NCBI RefSeq assembly: GCF_900107015.1
Contig: NZ_FNOI01000004.1
Location: forward strand, 269,597-333,596
Source: Litoreibacter albidus
Lineage (GTDB): Bacteria; Pseudomonadota; Alphaproteobacteria; Rhodobacterales; Rhodobacteraceae
DNA length: 64,000 bases
Direction: 5' to 3'
In this document: positions 9,054 to 17,680 of the stretch, one piece after another
Layout: each line of letters begins with the position of its first letter
Position numbering within the stretch: position 1 is the first letter of the stretch
Notes under the pieces: generated by a model
Databases searched by the model: none
What the model was told of the DNA's origin: nothing
Seen by the model: the letters and a program-made list of their open reading frames with translations, nothing else
Program-made: the position numbers and the translations under genes

Positions 9054-10346
9054 ATGTCTGACCAAAGCGCCCCCTCCCCCCAGCCAAAGCGCAGCTTCCT
9101 GCAGTCGCTAGAGGTTGATACCCGCCTGTTGGGTATGATCGGAGCCTTCTTGATTGTGTGCATCGTGTTCAACTTGCTGACCGATGGTCGGTTCTTGACG
9201 CCGCGCAATGTGTTCAACCTCACGATCCAGACGGTATCAGTTGCGATCATGGCAACCGGCATGGTCTTTGTGATTGTCACGCGGCACATCGACCTCTCGG
9301 TTGGCGCGCTGCTGGCAACCTGCACAGCCGTGATGGGGATGACGCAAACCGCATGGTTGCCACAGCTGTTCGGGCTTGAGTTGGGGCACCCGCTGATCCC
9401 GTGGATCACCATTGCGATAGGCTTGCTAACAGGCGCGATCATCGGCGCGGCGCAGGGCTGGTTGGTCGGATACCAAGCCATTCCCGCCTTCATCGTGACA
9501 CTCGGCGGTCTTTTGATCTGGCGCAACGTCGGCTGGTGGCTAACAGACGGCGCAACCATCGGGCCACTGGATCAGACGTTCATCCTGTTTGGCGGCATCA
9601 ACGGCACGCTTGGCGCGTTCTGGAGCTGGGTTGTCGGCATCGTAGCGGCTGTTCTTTCGTTGGTGGCCATGTGGTCCGCTCGGCGCACCAAGACCTCGCA
9701 CGGCTTCCCTGTGAAGCCCATGTGGGCAGAAGCGTTAATCATGGCGGTTGTTGCGGGTGCAATTCTGGGCTTCGTCGCGATCTTGAACGCCTATACCGTG
9801 CCGTCCCGCGTGATTGCCCGCGACCCGAGCCTGTTCGGCTGTGACGTGGCCGAGGGCTGCGTTGCGGCTTATGGGCTGCCGTATTCGGTTCTGGTGCTGA
9901 TTGCTGTGGCGATCGTAATGACAGTCATCGCCCTGCGCACGCGACTGGGGCGCTACATTTTCGCCACCGGCGGCAACCCCGATGCGGCAGAATTGTCCGG
10001 CATCAACACACGCCTGCTTACGGTCAAAATCTTCTCCATGGTCGGTGTTCTGTCTGCCTTGGCGGGCATCGTGGCTTCGGCGCGTCTTGGGTATCACACC
10101 AATGACATCGGCACGCTGGACGAGCTGCGCGTGATCGCGGCAGCGGTGATTGGCGGCACGGCACTTTCTGGCGGCGTTGGCACGATCTACGGGGCCATCA
10201 TCGGCGCGCTGATCATGCAATCCTTGCAGTCCGGCATGGCAATGGTTGGCGTGGATGCGCCCTACCAAAACATCGTGGTCGGCGCGGTCTTGGTCGCGGC
10301 GGTTTGGATCGACATTCAATATCGCAAGCGGATGGGAGCAAAATAA
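9054..10346 (+). CDS. xylH: Sugar ABC transporter permease, XylH-type
   Basis: 430 residues, highly hydrophobic with about 10-12 membrane segments. Family phrases of BPD_transp_2 permeases are present: FLTPRNVFNLTIQTVSVAIMA, VTRHIDLSVGALLA, FATGGNPDAAELSGINTR and GGTALSGGVGTIYGA. The ATG at 9054 was chosen because GGAG lies 5 bases upstream and the cytoplasmic tail MSDQSAP follows. The stop shares one base with the next start, so the ATPase is coupled to it. It forms the inner-membrane channel for xylose. Confidence 0.92.
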   Translation: MSDQSAPSPQPKRSFLQSLEVDTRLLGMIGAFLIVCIVFNLLTDGRFLTPRNVFNLTIQTVSVAIMATGMVFVIVTRHIDLSVGALLATCTAVMGMTQTAWLPQLFGLELGHPLIPWITIAIGLLTGAIIGAAQGWLVGYQAIPAFIVTLGGLLIWRNVGWWLTDGATIGPLDQTFILFGGINGTLGAFWSWVVGIVAAVLSLVAMWSARRTKTSHGFPVKPMWAEALIMAVVAGAILGFVAILNAYTVPSRVIARDPSLFGCDVAEGCVAAYGLPYSVLVLIAVAIVMTVIALRTRLGRYIFATGGNPDAAELSGINTRLLTVKIFSMVGVLSALAGIVASARLGYHTNDIGTLDELRVIAAAVIGGTALSGGVGTIYGAIIGALIMQSLQSGMAMVGVDAPYQNIVVGAVLVAAVWIDIQYRKRMGAK

Positions 10347-11095
10347 TGACAACTCCACTGGTCGAAATGAAGAACGTATCAATCGCATTTGGCGGTGTCC
10401 GCGCGGTTGATAACGTTAGCATAGAACTGCACGCGGGCGAAGTTGTGGGCCTGCTGGGCCATAATGGCGCGGGCAAGTCGACGCTGATCAAGATGCTGTC
10501 CGGCGCCTACAAGATGGACTCTGGCGAGATATGGATCGAGGGCAAACGCGCCACCATCAACTCCCCACGGGACAGCCGCGATTACAACATCGAGACGATT
10601 TACCAGACGCTTGCGCTGGCGGATAATCTTGATGCGGCCTCCAACCTGTTTTTGGGTCGTGAGTTAACGACGCCGATGGGCTTTGTCGATGACAGCAAGA
10701 TGGAGGCCGAGACGCGCAAAATCATGGCGCGCCTGAACCCCAACTTCAAGAAACTGAAAGAGCCTGTGTCGGCGCTATCGGGTGGCCAACGCCAATCCGT
10801 AGCCATTGCGCGGGCTGTATATTTCAACGCCAAAATCCTGATCATGGACGAGCCGACAGCGGCCTTGGGTGTCCATGAGACAGCCATGGTTGCGGAGCTT
10901 ATCGGCGAGTTGAAAAAGCAGGGTTTGGGGATTTTCCTGATCAGCCATGACACCCGCGAAATGATGGACCTATGCGACCGCGTATCCGTCATGAAAAACG
11001 GTCAGATGATTGGCACGGAGCGCGTAGAGGATGTGACGGAGGATGACATCCTGTCGATGATCATTCTGGGCAAGAACCCGAAGTCCAAGACATGA
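10346..11095 (+). CDS. Sugar ABC transporter ATP-binding protein (single ATPase domain)
   Basis: 249 residues with one complete nucleotide-binding domain: Walker A GHNGAGKST, signature LSGGQRQSVAIARA, Walker B ILIMDEPTAAL and the H-loop FLISHD. It energises the XylFH transporter. Classical XylG proteins are about 500 residues with two ATPase domains; this one has half that size and must act as a homodimer, as in FrcA-type alphaproteobacterial systems. The start was set at 10346, overlapping the permease stop; the stop overlaps xylB as ATGA. Confidence 0.9.
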   Translation: MTTPLVEMKNVSIAFGGVRAVDNVSIELHAGEVVGLLGHNGAGKSTLIKMLSGAYKMDSGEIWIEGKRATINSPRDSRDYNIETIYQTLALADNLDAASNLFLGRELTTPMGFVDDSKMEAETRKIMARLNPNFKKLKEPVSALSGGQRQSVAIARAVYFNAKILIMDEPTAALGVHETAMVAELIGELKKQGLGIFLISHDTREMMDLCDRVSVMKNGQMIGTERVEDVTEDDILSMIILGKNPKSKT

Positions 11096-12531
11096 CCTAT
11101 CTGGGAATAGACCTAGGGACATCGTCGCTAAAGGCCATTTTGATCAGCGAAGACCAACGCGTCTTGGCCGAACACTCCGTACCTTTGACGGTGTCCCGCC
11201 CACACGCCGGATGGTCCGAACAAGATCCCGCGCAATGGGTCGAGGCCACGCAAACCGCGATCAAGGCCATCGGCGCGACGGCGGATGTGTCGGGCGTGCG
11301 TGGCATCGGGATGTCGGGGCATATGCACGGGGCGACCCTGATTGACGCCTCAGGCGAAGTGCTGCGCCCTTGCATCTTATGGAACGACACACGCTCCGCC
11401 ACCGAGGCGGCAGCGCTGGACAACAACCCCAAGTTTCGCGCCCTAACAGGCAACATCGTGTTCCCCGGCTTTACTGCACCCAAAGTCGCATGGGTCCGCA
11501 ACAATGAGCCGGACCTGTTCGGCAAAATCGCCAAGGTGCTTTTGCCGAAAGACTACCTGCGCTTTGTATTGACGGGCGACTATGTCGCGGAAATGTCGGA
11601 CGCGGCTGGGACAAGCTGGCTCGACGTGGATAAACGCGACTGGTCGGATGAATTGCTGACCGCAACCGGGCTAACCCGCGACCACATGCCCCGCCTTGTC
11701 GAAGGGTCGGAAGTATCGGGCATGTTGCGCGATGATCTGGCGCAGGCTTGGGGGCTTCCCAAGGGTGTCGTCATAGCGGGCGGCGGCGGCGACAATGCCG
11801 CCAGCGCGATAGGCGTAGGGGTAGTGAAGAAAGGCGACGCGTTCGTGTCGCTGGGCACGTCCGGCGTGCTGTTCGCGGCCTCTGACGCCTACCAGCCAGA
11901 CGCGGCAAGCGCGGTGCATACATTCTGCCACGCCGTCCCTGACACGTGGCACCAGATGGGCGTCATTCTGGCCGCCACAGATGCGCTTCAATGGCTCAGT
12001 CGCCTGACAGGGCAAACCGCCGCTGAGTTGACCGCCGATCTGGGTGCTCTTCAGGCGCCATCGCAAACACTTTTCCTGCCCTACCTTGGCGGGGAGCGTA
12101 CGCCGCACAACAACGCGGCAATGCGCGGACAGTTTTTGCATCTGGACCACGCCACGGATGCGAAGCAGGCCGCGCGCGCCGTGTTGGAAGGAGTTGCCTT
12201 CGCCTTTGCCGATTGCCAAGCCGCGTTGCGCTCCACCGGCACCGAGATCGACGGCGCGCTGGCGATGGGGGGCGGCGCAAAGTCTGAGTACTGGCTCCGC
12301 GTTATCGCCACGACATTGGGCATCCCTCTTCGCGTACCGGAGGCAGGCGACTTTGGCGCGGCCCTAGGCGCTGCACGCCTTGGCATGATGGCCGCGACTG
12401 GCGCTGGCGTCGAAATTGCCACCATGCCGCCAATCGCAAAAACCATTGACCCAGACACCCGCCTTCAATCCGCATTTGCGCAAGCGCACGACCGCTACCG
12501 CACCGCCTACAAAGTTCTAAAGGATATCTAA
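11092..12531 (+). CDS. xylB: Xylulokinase
   Basis: 479 residues, the usual length for the FGGY kinase family. The N-terminus [18 protein letters not shown] is the phosphate-binding loop of the fold, SGHMHGATL and the phrase ILWNDTR are xylulokinase-typical, and [12 protein letters not shown] plus [10 protein letters not shown] match the C-terminal domain. It phosphorylates D-xylulose to xylulose 5-phosphate for the pentose phosphate pathway. Coupled to the ATPase gene upstream by an ATGA overlap and one base short of touching xylA. Confidence 0.95.
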   Translation: MTYLGIDLGTSSLKAILISEDQRVLAEHSVPLTVSRPHAGWSEQDPAQWVEATQTAIKAIGATADVSGVRGIGMSGHMHGATLIDASGEVLRPCILWNDTRSATEAAALDNNPKFRALTGNIVFPGFTAPKVAWVRNNEPDLFGKIAKVLLPKDYLRFVLTGDYVAEMSDAAGTSWLDVDKRDWSDELLTATGLTRDHMPRLVEGSEVSGMLRDDLAQAWGLPKGVVIAGGGGDNAASAIGVGVVKKGDAFVSLGTSGVLFAASDAYQPDAASAVHTFCHAVPDTWHQMGVILAATDALQWLSRLTGQTAAELTADLGALQAPSQTLFLPYLGGERTPHNNAAMRGQFLHLDHATDAKQAARAVLEGVAFAFADCQAALRSTGTEIDGALAMGGGAKSEYWLRVIATTLGIPLRVPEAGDFGAALGAARLGMMAATGAGVEIATMPPIAKTIDPDTRLQSAFAQAHDRYRTAYKVLKDI

Positions 12532-12532
12532 C

Positions 12533-13834
12533 ATGACCGACTTCTTCAAAGGCATCCCCGCCGTCAAATATGAAGGGCCAGACAGCGACAACGACTACGC
12601 GTTCCGCCACTATAACCCCGACGAAGTGGTCATGGGGAAACCGATGAAAGACCACCTGCGCTTTGCCGCTGCCTATTGGCATTCGTTTGCATGGCCGGGC
12701 GGAGACCCATTTGGCGGGCAAACCTTTGAGCGCCCTTGGTTCGGCGACACGCTGGCCGACGCAAAGCTAAAGGCCGATGTGGCCTTCGAGATGTTTCAAA
12801 TTCTCGGCGTCCCCTACTACTGCTTCCACGACGCCGACGTGCGCCCCGAAGGTGCAGACTTTGCCGAGAACACCCGCAATCTAGAAGCCATCGTCGATTA
12901 CTTCGGTGAGAAGATGGACGAGACCGGCATCAAGCTTCTTTGGGGCACGGCAAACCTGTTTTCGCACCGACGGTTCATGTCCGGCGCGGCGACAAACCCT
13001 GACCCGGATGTATTTGCCTTTTCGGCAGCAACGATCAAAACCTGCATGGACGCGACCATCAAACTGGGCGGCGAAAACTACGTTCTATGGGGCGGCCGCG
13101 AGGGCTACGAGACTTTGCTTAACACCGACATGGGCCGTGAACGCCAGCAGGCTGGCCGGATGTTGCAGATGGTTGTCGATTACAAACACAAGATGGGCTT
13201 CGAAGGCGCAATCCTGATCGAGCCGAAGCCACAAGAGCCCACAAAGCACCAGTATGATTACGACGTGGCAACGGTTTACGGCTTCCTCAAGGACTTCGGT
13301 CTCGAAGGTGAGGTACAGGTCAACATTGAACAAGGTCACGCCATCTTGGCAGGCCACTCGTTCGAGCATGAGTTGGCGCTGGCCCGTGAGTTGGGAATTT
13401 TCGGCTCCATTGACATGAACCGCAACGACTACCAATCGGGCTGGGACACCGACCAGTTTCCCAACAACGTGCCAGAAATGGCACTGGCCTACTATGAGGT
13501 GCTGCGTGCCGGTGGCTTCAAAACCGGCGGCACCAACTTTGACGCCAAGCTGCGCCGTCAGTCGCTGGACGCGGAGGATCTGATCCTTGCCCATGTCGGC
13601 GGTATGGATGCCTGTGCTGCGGGCTTCAAAGCCGCTGCCGCGATGCTGGAGGACGGCAAATTGGAAGCGGCACGTGACGCGCGTTATGCCGGCTGGCAAA
13701 CGGAGGCAGGCACGGGCCTTCTCGATAGCGACCTGAGCGCGATCCACGACCGCGTTGTCGCTGAAGGCATCAACCCCGAGCCGCGTTCCGGCAAGCAGGA
13801 GCGTTTAGAAAATCTGATAAACCGTTACCTGTAA
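12533..13834 (+). CDS. xylA: Xylose isomerase
   Basis: 433 residues, the length of class II xylose isomerases. Recognisable segments are [28 protein letters not shown] (catalytic His and Asp), [49 protein letters not shown] (metal Glu), and [20 protein letters not shown] (metal Asp residues). It converts D-xylose to D-xylulose in the cytoplasm and closes the operon. AAAGGA precedes the ATG. A long GC-rich hairpin follows the stop. Confidence 0.97.
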   Translation: MTDFFKGIPAVKYEGPDSDNDYAFRHYNPDEVVMGKPMKDHLRFAAAYWHSFAWPGGDPFGGQTFERPWFGDTLADAKLKADVAFEMFQILGVPYYCFHDADVRPEGADFAENTRNLEAIVDYFGEKMDETGIKLLWGTANLFSHRRFMSGAATNPDPDVFAFSAATIKTCMDATIKLGGENYVLWGGREGYETLLNTDMGRERQQAGRMLQMVVDYKHKMGFEGAILIEPKPQEPTKHQYDYDVATVYGFLKDFGLEGEVQVNIEQGHAILAGHSFEHELALARELGIFGSIDMNRNDYQSGWDTDQFPNNVPEMALAYYEVLRAGGFKTGGTNFDAKLRRQSLDAEDLILAHVGGMDACAAGFKAAAAMLEDGKLEAARDARYAGWQTEAGTGLLDSDLSAIHDRVVAEGINPEPRSGKQERLENLINRYL

Positions 13835-13840
13835 GAACAC

Positions 13841-13874
13841 ACCCCGCCGCGCGCACAGGAACGCGCTGCGGGGT
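13841..13874 (+). terminator. Hairpin at the end of the xyl operon
   Basis: Stem ACCCCGCCGCGCG / CGCGCTGCGGGGT with an 8-base loop starts 7 bases after the xylA stop. No good T run follows, so it could be a weak terminator or a 3' stabilising stem. Confidence 0.5.
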
Positions 13875-13939
13875 TACCACGGACTGAGTTGGTGGTAGGT
13901 TGCGGCTCTCTGGCAACCAATGACGAGCACAGACCGCAC

Positions 13940-14560
13940 ATGACCCTCCGACAGTATGCCGCCATTGTCACCGCCATCGTGGCGTGGGGAGCGCTCACGC
14001 TGCAATGCGGCCTGATCATAGAGCGGATGACATCTGAGGGCGCGACGGCCTTGCAGGCTATCTGGCGCTTTGTTGGCTTTTTCACCATCCTGACAAATCT
14101 ACTCGTCGCCATAGTGTCGAGCGCACTTGTGTTGCGACCGATGCATCCTCTTGCGTCTGCCCCGATGCGCTTGGCGGCGCTGACCGCCATACTGATGGTG
14201 GGCATCGTCTACTCAGTAGCCCTACGCGCCATCTGGAGCCCCACTGGCCTACAAGCCATCGTCGACAGCTTGCTCCATGACGTGACGCCGGTTTTGTTTC
14301 TGCTCACTTGGATTGCCTTCCCGCACGGTGACCTGCGCTGGCGCGACATGGCCCCCGCCATTCTGGTACCGCTCGCCTATTTCGCCTATGCCATGACGCG
14401 CGGGGCCTTTGATGGCTGGTACGCCTATTGGTTCCTTGACCCATCGCAGCAGAGCATTCCAGCTCTGGCGATTAGTATAGCTATCCTTATCGCCGCCTTC
14501 GCCCTTGTCGCGACCCTCGCCATTTGGGCGGACAGGTGGCTCGCAGGACGTCGGACATGA
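13940..14560 (+). CDS. Pr6Pr-like multispanning membrane protein
   Basis: 206 residues with about six membrane segments (for example YAAIVTAIVAWGALTLQCGLI, FVGFFTILTNLLVAIVSSALV and ALAISIAILIAAFALVATLAI). FTILTNLL and a FAYAMTRGAFDGWYAYWFLDP-like C-terminal loop are typical of the Pr6Pr family, which has no settled function. The ATG at 13940 starts right before the first helix. Its stop overlaps the next start (ATGA), so it is probably co-expressed with the beta-lactamase-fold protein downstream. Confidence 0.75.
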   Translation: MTLRQYAAIVTAIVAWGALTLQCGLIIERMTSEGATALQAIWRFVGFFTILTNLLVAIVSSALVLRPMHPLASAPMRLAALTAILMVGIVYSVALRAIWSPTGLQAIVDSLLHDVTPVLFLLTWIAFPHGDLRWRDMAPAILVPLAYFAYAMTRGAFDGWYAYWFLDPSQQSIPALAISIAILIAAFALVATLAIWADRWLAGRRT

Positions 14561-15393
14561 CAAGGATCACACGACGGCACGCGGTAACAGGGCTCGCCGC
14601 GTTTTGCGCGCTAATTGGCCCGACACAAGCGAGTGACCGGAACACGCGGGCATGGCAGCCCCGCACTTATGATGACGGGCTTATTCCAGACTTTTCGTTT
14701 GAGTTGATCGAAATGGACCTCCAAGGTAGCCTCAATGTCTATGCGCTGGATACCGAGACGGGGCGTGCTGCAGTTTGGGGGCCACAGGAGCGCGTGCCAA
14801 TTGGTGCGCTCATGCCGCTCATACTGGTCGCTGAAGTTTTGCGTGGCGTCGACGCTGGCACCAAGCAGTTCGAGAAGGGCCGCCCCCTGTATGACCTTTG
14901 CGAGGCCGCGCTGTTGCGTGGTGATAGATCTGCCGCGCGGTCGTTATTGGATCATGTCGGAGGCATCGTGGCCCTGTCTGCACAACTCGCCCTTGCCGGC
15001 GATAAGACGACCCGCATCGCCGGGTTAGACAGTGAACCTTGGGACATGCAGCACAGCACCACCGCACATCAAGCGGCCAATACGTTATGGATGTATCTGT
15101 CTGGGCCTGCGCTATCGCCGCAAAGCAAAGCGCTGCTACGCGGGTGGTTAACGGCCCCGATGTATGGCGTGCCCGCTGGCTGGGAAGCTGCGGCGCTAAC
15201 TGGGGCAGAAGGCGACAACACGTTAAGTGTCGCGACCATCTTCCCGCCGGATCGCTCACCACTCCTTCTTGCGGCTTTCATTACCGGCGCGAACCGCGAC
15301 TCAGATTTTCAGTTCGCCCGCCATGCGGAGCTAGTGCGCATCGCCACGACCAACCTCATGTCGCCGCCTTATGACCCATACGCCGATGAGTAG
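14557..15393 (+). CDS. Exported beta-lactamase-fold protein with catalytic residues missing
   Basis: 278 residues with a twin-arginine-like signal (TRRHAVTGLAAFCAL). By hand alignment the body follows class A beta-lactamases: ERVPIGALMPLILVAEVL falls on the helix that normally carries Ser-x-x-Lys, but here reads Ala84-Leu-Met-Pro87; the SDN loop reads Gly122-Asp-Arg124 followed by the conserved AA and LL of that helix; the KTG strand reads Leu214-Thr-Gly. The nucleophile, general-base Lys, SDN Ser/Asn and KTG Lys are therefore all replaced, suggesting a binding or structural protein rather than a hydrolase. Overlaps both neighbours. Confidence 0.7.
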   Translation: MTRITRRHAVTGLAAFCALIGPTQASDRNTRAWQPRTYDDGLIPDFSFELIEMDLQGSLNVYALDTETGRAAVWGPQERVPIGALMPLILVAEVLRGVDAGTKQFEKGRPLYDLCEAALLRGDRSAARSLLDHVGGIVALSAQLALAGDKTTRIAGLDSEPWDMQHSTTAHQAANTLWMYLSGPALSPQSKALLRGWLTAPMYGVPAGWEAAALTGAEGDNTLSVATIFPPDRSPLLLAAFITGANRDSDFQFARHAELVRIATTNLMSPPYDPYADE

Positions 15394-15730
15394 GTTCTCC
15401 CCTACCTTCTGGGGCGCCGGAATTTTCATGGTCCTTCCCGTAGCTGTCTTAGCGCAGGACGCTGGCCAGACATGGGCCGAACGCAAATGCGTGCTGTACC
15501 AACGCGCGGTCACCGACGCGACGAAGATGATCGGGCGCGACAGGTTGCGCGACGAGTTTATCAAGAAAAACCAAGAATTCATCACTGGCGGATGCCTGAC
15601 GCAAGGCAACGTTTGCCCAATGACGGACGGCGAATTTGAGTTTGCCAACCTGCTGACGGTCATGACGATGAATGAAGGCATGGCGAGCACCTTTGTGCCC
15701 TTCGGGTGCCGTGACACGGCTGGCGAATGA
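15386..15730 (+). CDS. Small exported protein with four cysteines, unknown function
   Basis: 114 residues. A signal peptide (MSRFSPTFWGAGIFMVLPVAVLA-QD) is followed by a short domain with cysteines at 35, 70, 77 and 108, enough for two disulfides in the periplasm. I do not recognise the family. The ATG overlaps the 3' end of the beta-lactamase-fold gene by 8 bases, so the two are probably translated together. A slightly earlier in-frame ATG at 15371 is possible but lengthens the signal needlessly. Confidence 0.65.
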   Translation: MSRFSPTFWGAGIFMVLPVAVLAQDAGQTWAERKCVLYQRAVTDATKMIGRDRLRDEFIKKNQEFITGGCLTQGNVCPMTDGEFEFANLLTVMTMNEGMASTFVPFGCRDTAGE

Positions 15731-15805
15731 CTAGCGACGAGTGCTCAAAGGCAAAGTAGCATCCGTCGCAAATCATTCGATGATGGATAAGCGCCTCACT
15801 CCTGG

Positions 15806-15891
15806 TGAGCCTCCCCCTTTGAAGTGGTCTGCCCTCATAGTTAGAAAGCGGAGGGCCAGAGATGGCGATTAAAAGACCCAAGCCCGAAGAG
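15806..15891 (+). mobile_element. Remnant of an IS3-like insertion sequence (left end and first codons of orfA)
   Basis: The stretch TGAAGTGGTCTGCCCTCATA, then a GGAGGGCCAGAG ribosome-binding site and an ATG at 15862 encoding MAIKRPKPEE, resembles the left end and transposase OrfA start of IS3-family elements. Similarity appears to stop after about ten codons, the rest of the transposase is absent, and the frame then runs into the tRNA region. The call is from memory of the family pattern, hence moderate confidence. Confidence 0.4.
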
Positions 15892-15954
15892 GGCATGCAC
15901 CTGCCCATCCTTGAATACAGATCACCACGCATAAACACGCGACTTAAGAGACTA

Positions 15955-15992
15955 AAACGAAAAATGCCTCAGCGAATTACCGCTAAGGCATT
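15955..15992 (-). terminator. Terminator of the tRNA-Arg gene
   Basis: Stem AATGCCTCAGCG / CGCTAAGGCATT (15963-15992) with a six-base loop. Read on the minus strand it is followed by a T-rich tract, just after the tRNA 3' end. Confidence 0.75.
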
Positions 15993-16000
15993 GAATTCAT

Positions 16001-16077
16001 TGGCGCGCTGGGGAGGATTCGAACCCCCGACCCCTTGATTCGTAGTCAAGTACTCTATCCAACTGAGCTACCAGCGC
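16001..16077 (-). tRNA. tRNA-Arg (anticodon ACG)
   Basis: 77 bases including an encoded CCA. On the minus strand the acceptor arms GCGCTGG and CCAGCGC pair, followed by G and CCA. The D arm contains AGCTCAGTTGGATAGAG, the anticodon stem CTTGA/TCAAG encloses the loop CTACGAA with anticodon ACG, and the T arm holds GGTTCGAATCC. It decodes CGN arginine codons after A-to-I editing of the first anticodon base. Confidence 0.97.
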
Positions 16078-16090
16078 ACTGTCTGGGGGC

Positions 16091-16119
16091 GATGTAACCT
16101 TGCTGAAAGACCAATGCAA
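16091..16119 (-). promoter_or_regulatory. Predicted promoter of tRNA-Arg
   Basis: Minus-strand TTGCAT, 17-base spacer, TACATC, ending 14 bases before the tRNA 5' end. Spacing is ideal for a sigma-70 promoter. Confidence 0.5.
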
Positions 16120-16252
16120 CCCCAATTTGAAGCGTTCTTCAAAGAACCGCTCCGGATCGTGAAATTCCTGTGGAAAACACTGTTCGAAGCAACAAAACCA
16201 ATCGTCGCTGCTGCCCAAACCGACGTCGAATCTCCTGCTGAGGGCCGACGAC

Positions 16253-17656
16253 TTATTGCGCCGCCTGATCGAACAACGCGTTTTCTTTCGGCAGGAACAG
16301 TTGAAATTCTGTCCCGTGCTCATCCGAGCGTACCAACTTCAACTCACCGCCGTGGCCACGTGCGAGTTCTGCGGAGATGGCGAGGCCGAGGCCCGTCCCC
16401 CCGACCCGCACGCCGCCCTCAAACGCGGTGAACAAATTCTGGCGAGCCTTCGGGGGCAGCCCTGGCCCACTGTCTTGAATGGTCAGACGCCACCCGTCAG
16501 CGGCCTCCCCCCCGACTATACTGATTTTTCCCGCAGTGCCTGATGCTTCAAGGGCCTGCCGCGCGTTGCGCACCAAGTTCCCGAGAATCCGGTACAGCTG
16601 CTCGCCGTCGCAGCGTACCATCATTTGCTTAGGGACGTCGCAATCGAAGCGAATATCCGAGGACGTCGACAGCTGTTCACTTTGCAACACGTCCTCAACA
16701 ATGTCGTGCACTTGCGTCATGGCAAGCTTCGGCGGGGCCTCTTCCACGCGACCGAAGGCCAGCGTCCCTTCGCACAGGTTAACGGCTCGGCTAAGGGAGT
16801 TCACGAGCTTTGGCGCAGACCGTTGCACCGCGGGGTCGTCAGACATCTCCATGCGGTCGGCGAGTAAGGTCGCCGTTGTCAGAATATTGCGCAAGTCATG
16901 GCTGATTTTGGCCACCGCACCGCCTAGTTGCGCCAAGCGTTCTTTCTGCTTGAGCGAGCCTGTCAGACGCGTCTGCAATTCCGCCAGCGTGTCTTCGGCC
17001 GCGCGCAACTCTGTAATCGAGGAGGTCGGCTGGATCACACGGCGCGCATCTTCGGGTGCCAATGCGTAGGCCTCCATCGAGTGAACAACCCGCTTGATCG
17101 GGCGCACCATGAAACGGCGAACGGCCAAAAACAACAGTGCCGCAGAAATGATGGAGATGACGGCAGACAACGCCAGAACGTTTAGCCCATAGTCGACCAT
17201 TGCAGCCCTTAGCGGGGCTTGCGGCATGGCAACCTCAATCATCGTGCCTGCCGCGCGCGTCGGCGCCCCGATAACTCGAATGACCCCTTCGGGCGGTACG
17301 AACAGCTGACGCATGGCCCCGATAATCAGATAGGCGGCAGACGGATCACGCAGGTCCACCATAGTCGTCACAGGACCAGGAACCGGCGAAGACAAGACCA
17401 ACTGGCTCGCGGCGTCGCGCCTCAAAACCACGTTGTAGACACCCGCGTTGTCCAGCAACTCCTGCGCAAGGCTGGACGAGATGTTCTGATCCTGAGACGC
17501 CAGAACCGACAGGGACGCGATTTGGGATTTTTCCAAACGGGCCAGCAAGTAATCCTCTCTGAAGCGCGCCACGGATGGCACGAAAATCAGAACTTCGGCG
17601 AGCATCACGAAGATGACCGTCAGTATGAGGAACCGACCTGAGAGCGAATTAATCAA
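16253..17656 (-). CDS. Orphan membrane sensor histidine kinase
   Basis: 467 residues. An N-terminal membrane segment (about 8-28), a periplasmic sensor region, a second segment (about 157-180, LNVLALSAVISIISAALLFLAV), HAMP-like linker, then a HisKA motif KISHDLRNILTTATLLADRM with the phospho-acceptor His, and HATPase boxes (NLVRNARQALEASG; DSGPGLP; GGTGLGLAISAELARGHGG). No response-regulator gene is adjacent, so its partner is elsewhere. It is the last gene of a minus-strand group with the flavoprotein and TVP38 genes, separated from them by a small gap. Confidence 0.88.
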   Translation of the reverse strand: MINSLSGRFLILTVIFVMLAEVLIFVPSVARFREDYLLARLEKSQIASLSVLASQDQNISSSLAQELLDNAGVYNVVLRRDAASQLVLSSPVPGPVTTMVDLRDPSAAYLIIGAMRQLFVPPEGVIRVIGAPTRAAGTMIEVAMPQAPLRAAMVDYGLNVLALSAVISIISAALLFLAVRRFMVRPIKRVVHSMEAYALAPEDARRVIQPTSSITELRAAEDTLAELQTRLTGSLKQKERLAQLGGAVAKISHDLRNILTTATLLADRMEMSDDPAVQRSAPKLVNSLSRAVNLCEGTLAFGRVEEAPPKLAMTQVHDIVEDVLQSEQLSTSSDIRFDCDVPKQMMVRCDGEQLYRILGNLVRNARQALEASGTAGKISIVGGEAADGWRLTIQDSGPGLPPKARQNLFTAFEGGVRVGGTGLGLAISAELARGHGGELKLVRSDEHGTEFQLFLPKENALFDQAAQ

Positions 17657-17680
17657 ACATCTGCCTCCAGCAGGTGGGGT

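Noticed and set aside
15660..15938. 92-codon minus-strand frame next to the tRNA gene
   Set aside because: Overlaps the 3' end of the four-cysteine protein gene and the IS remnant; no start signal or family pattern.
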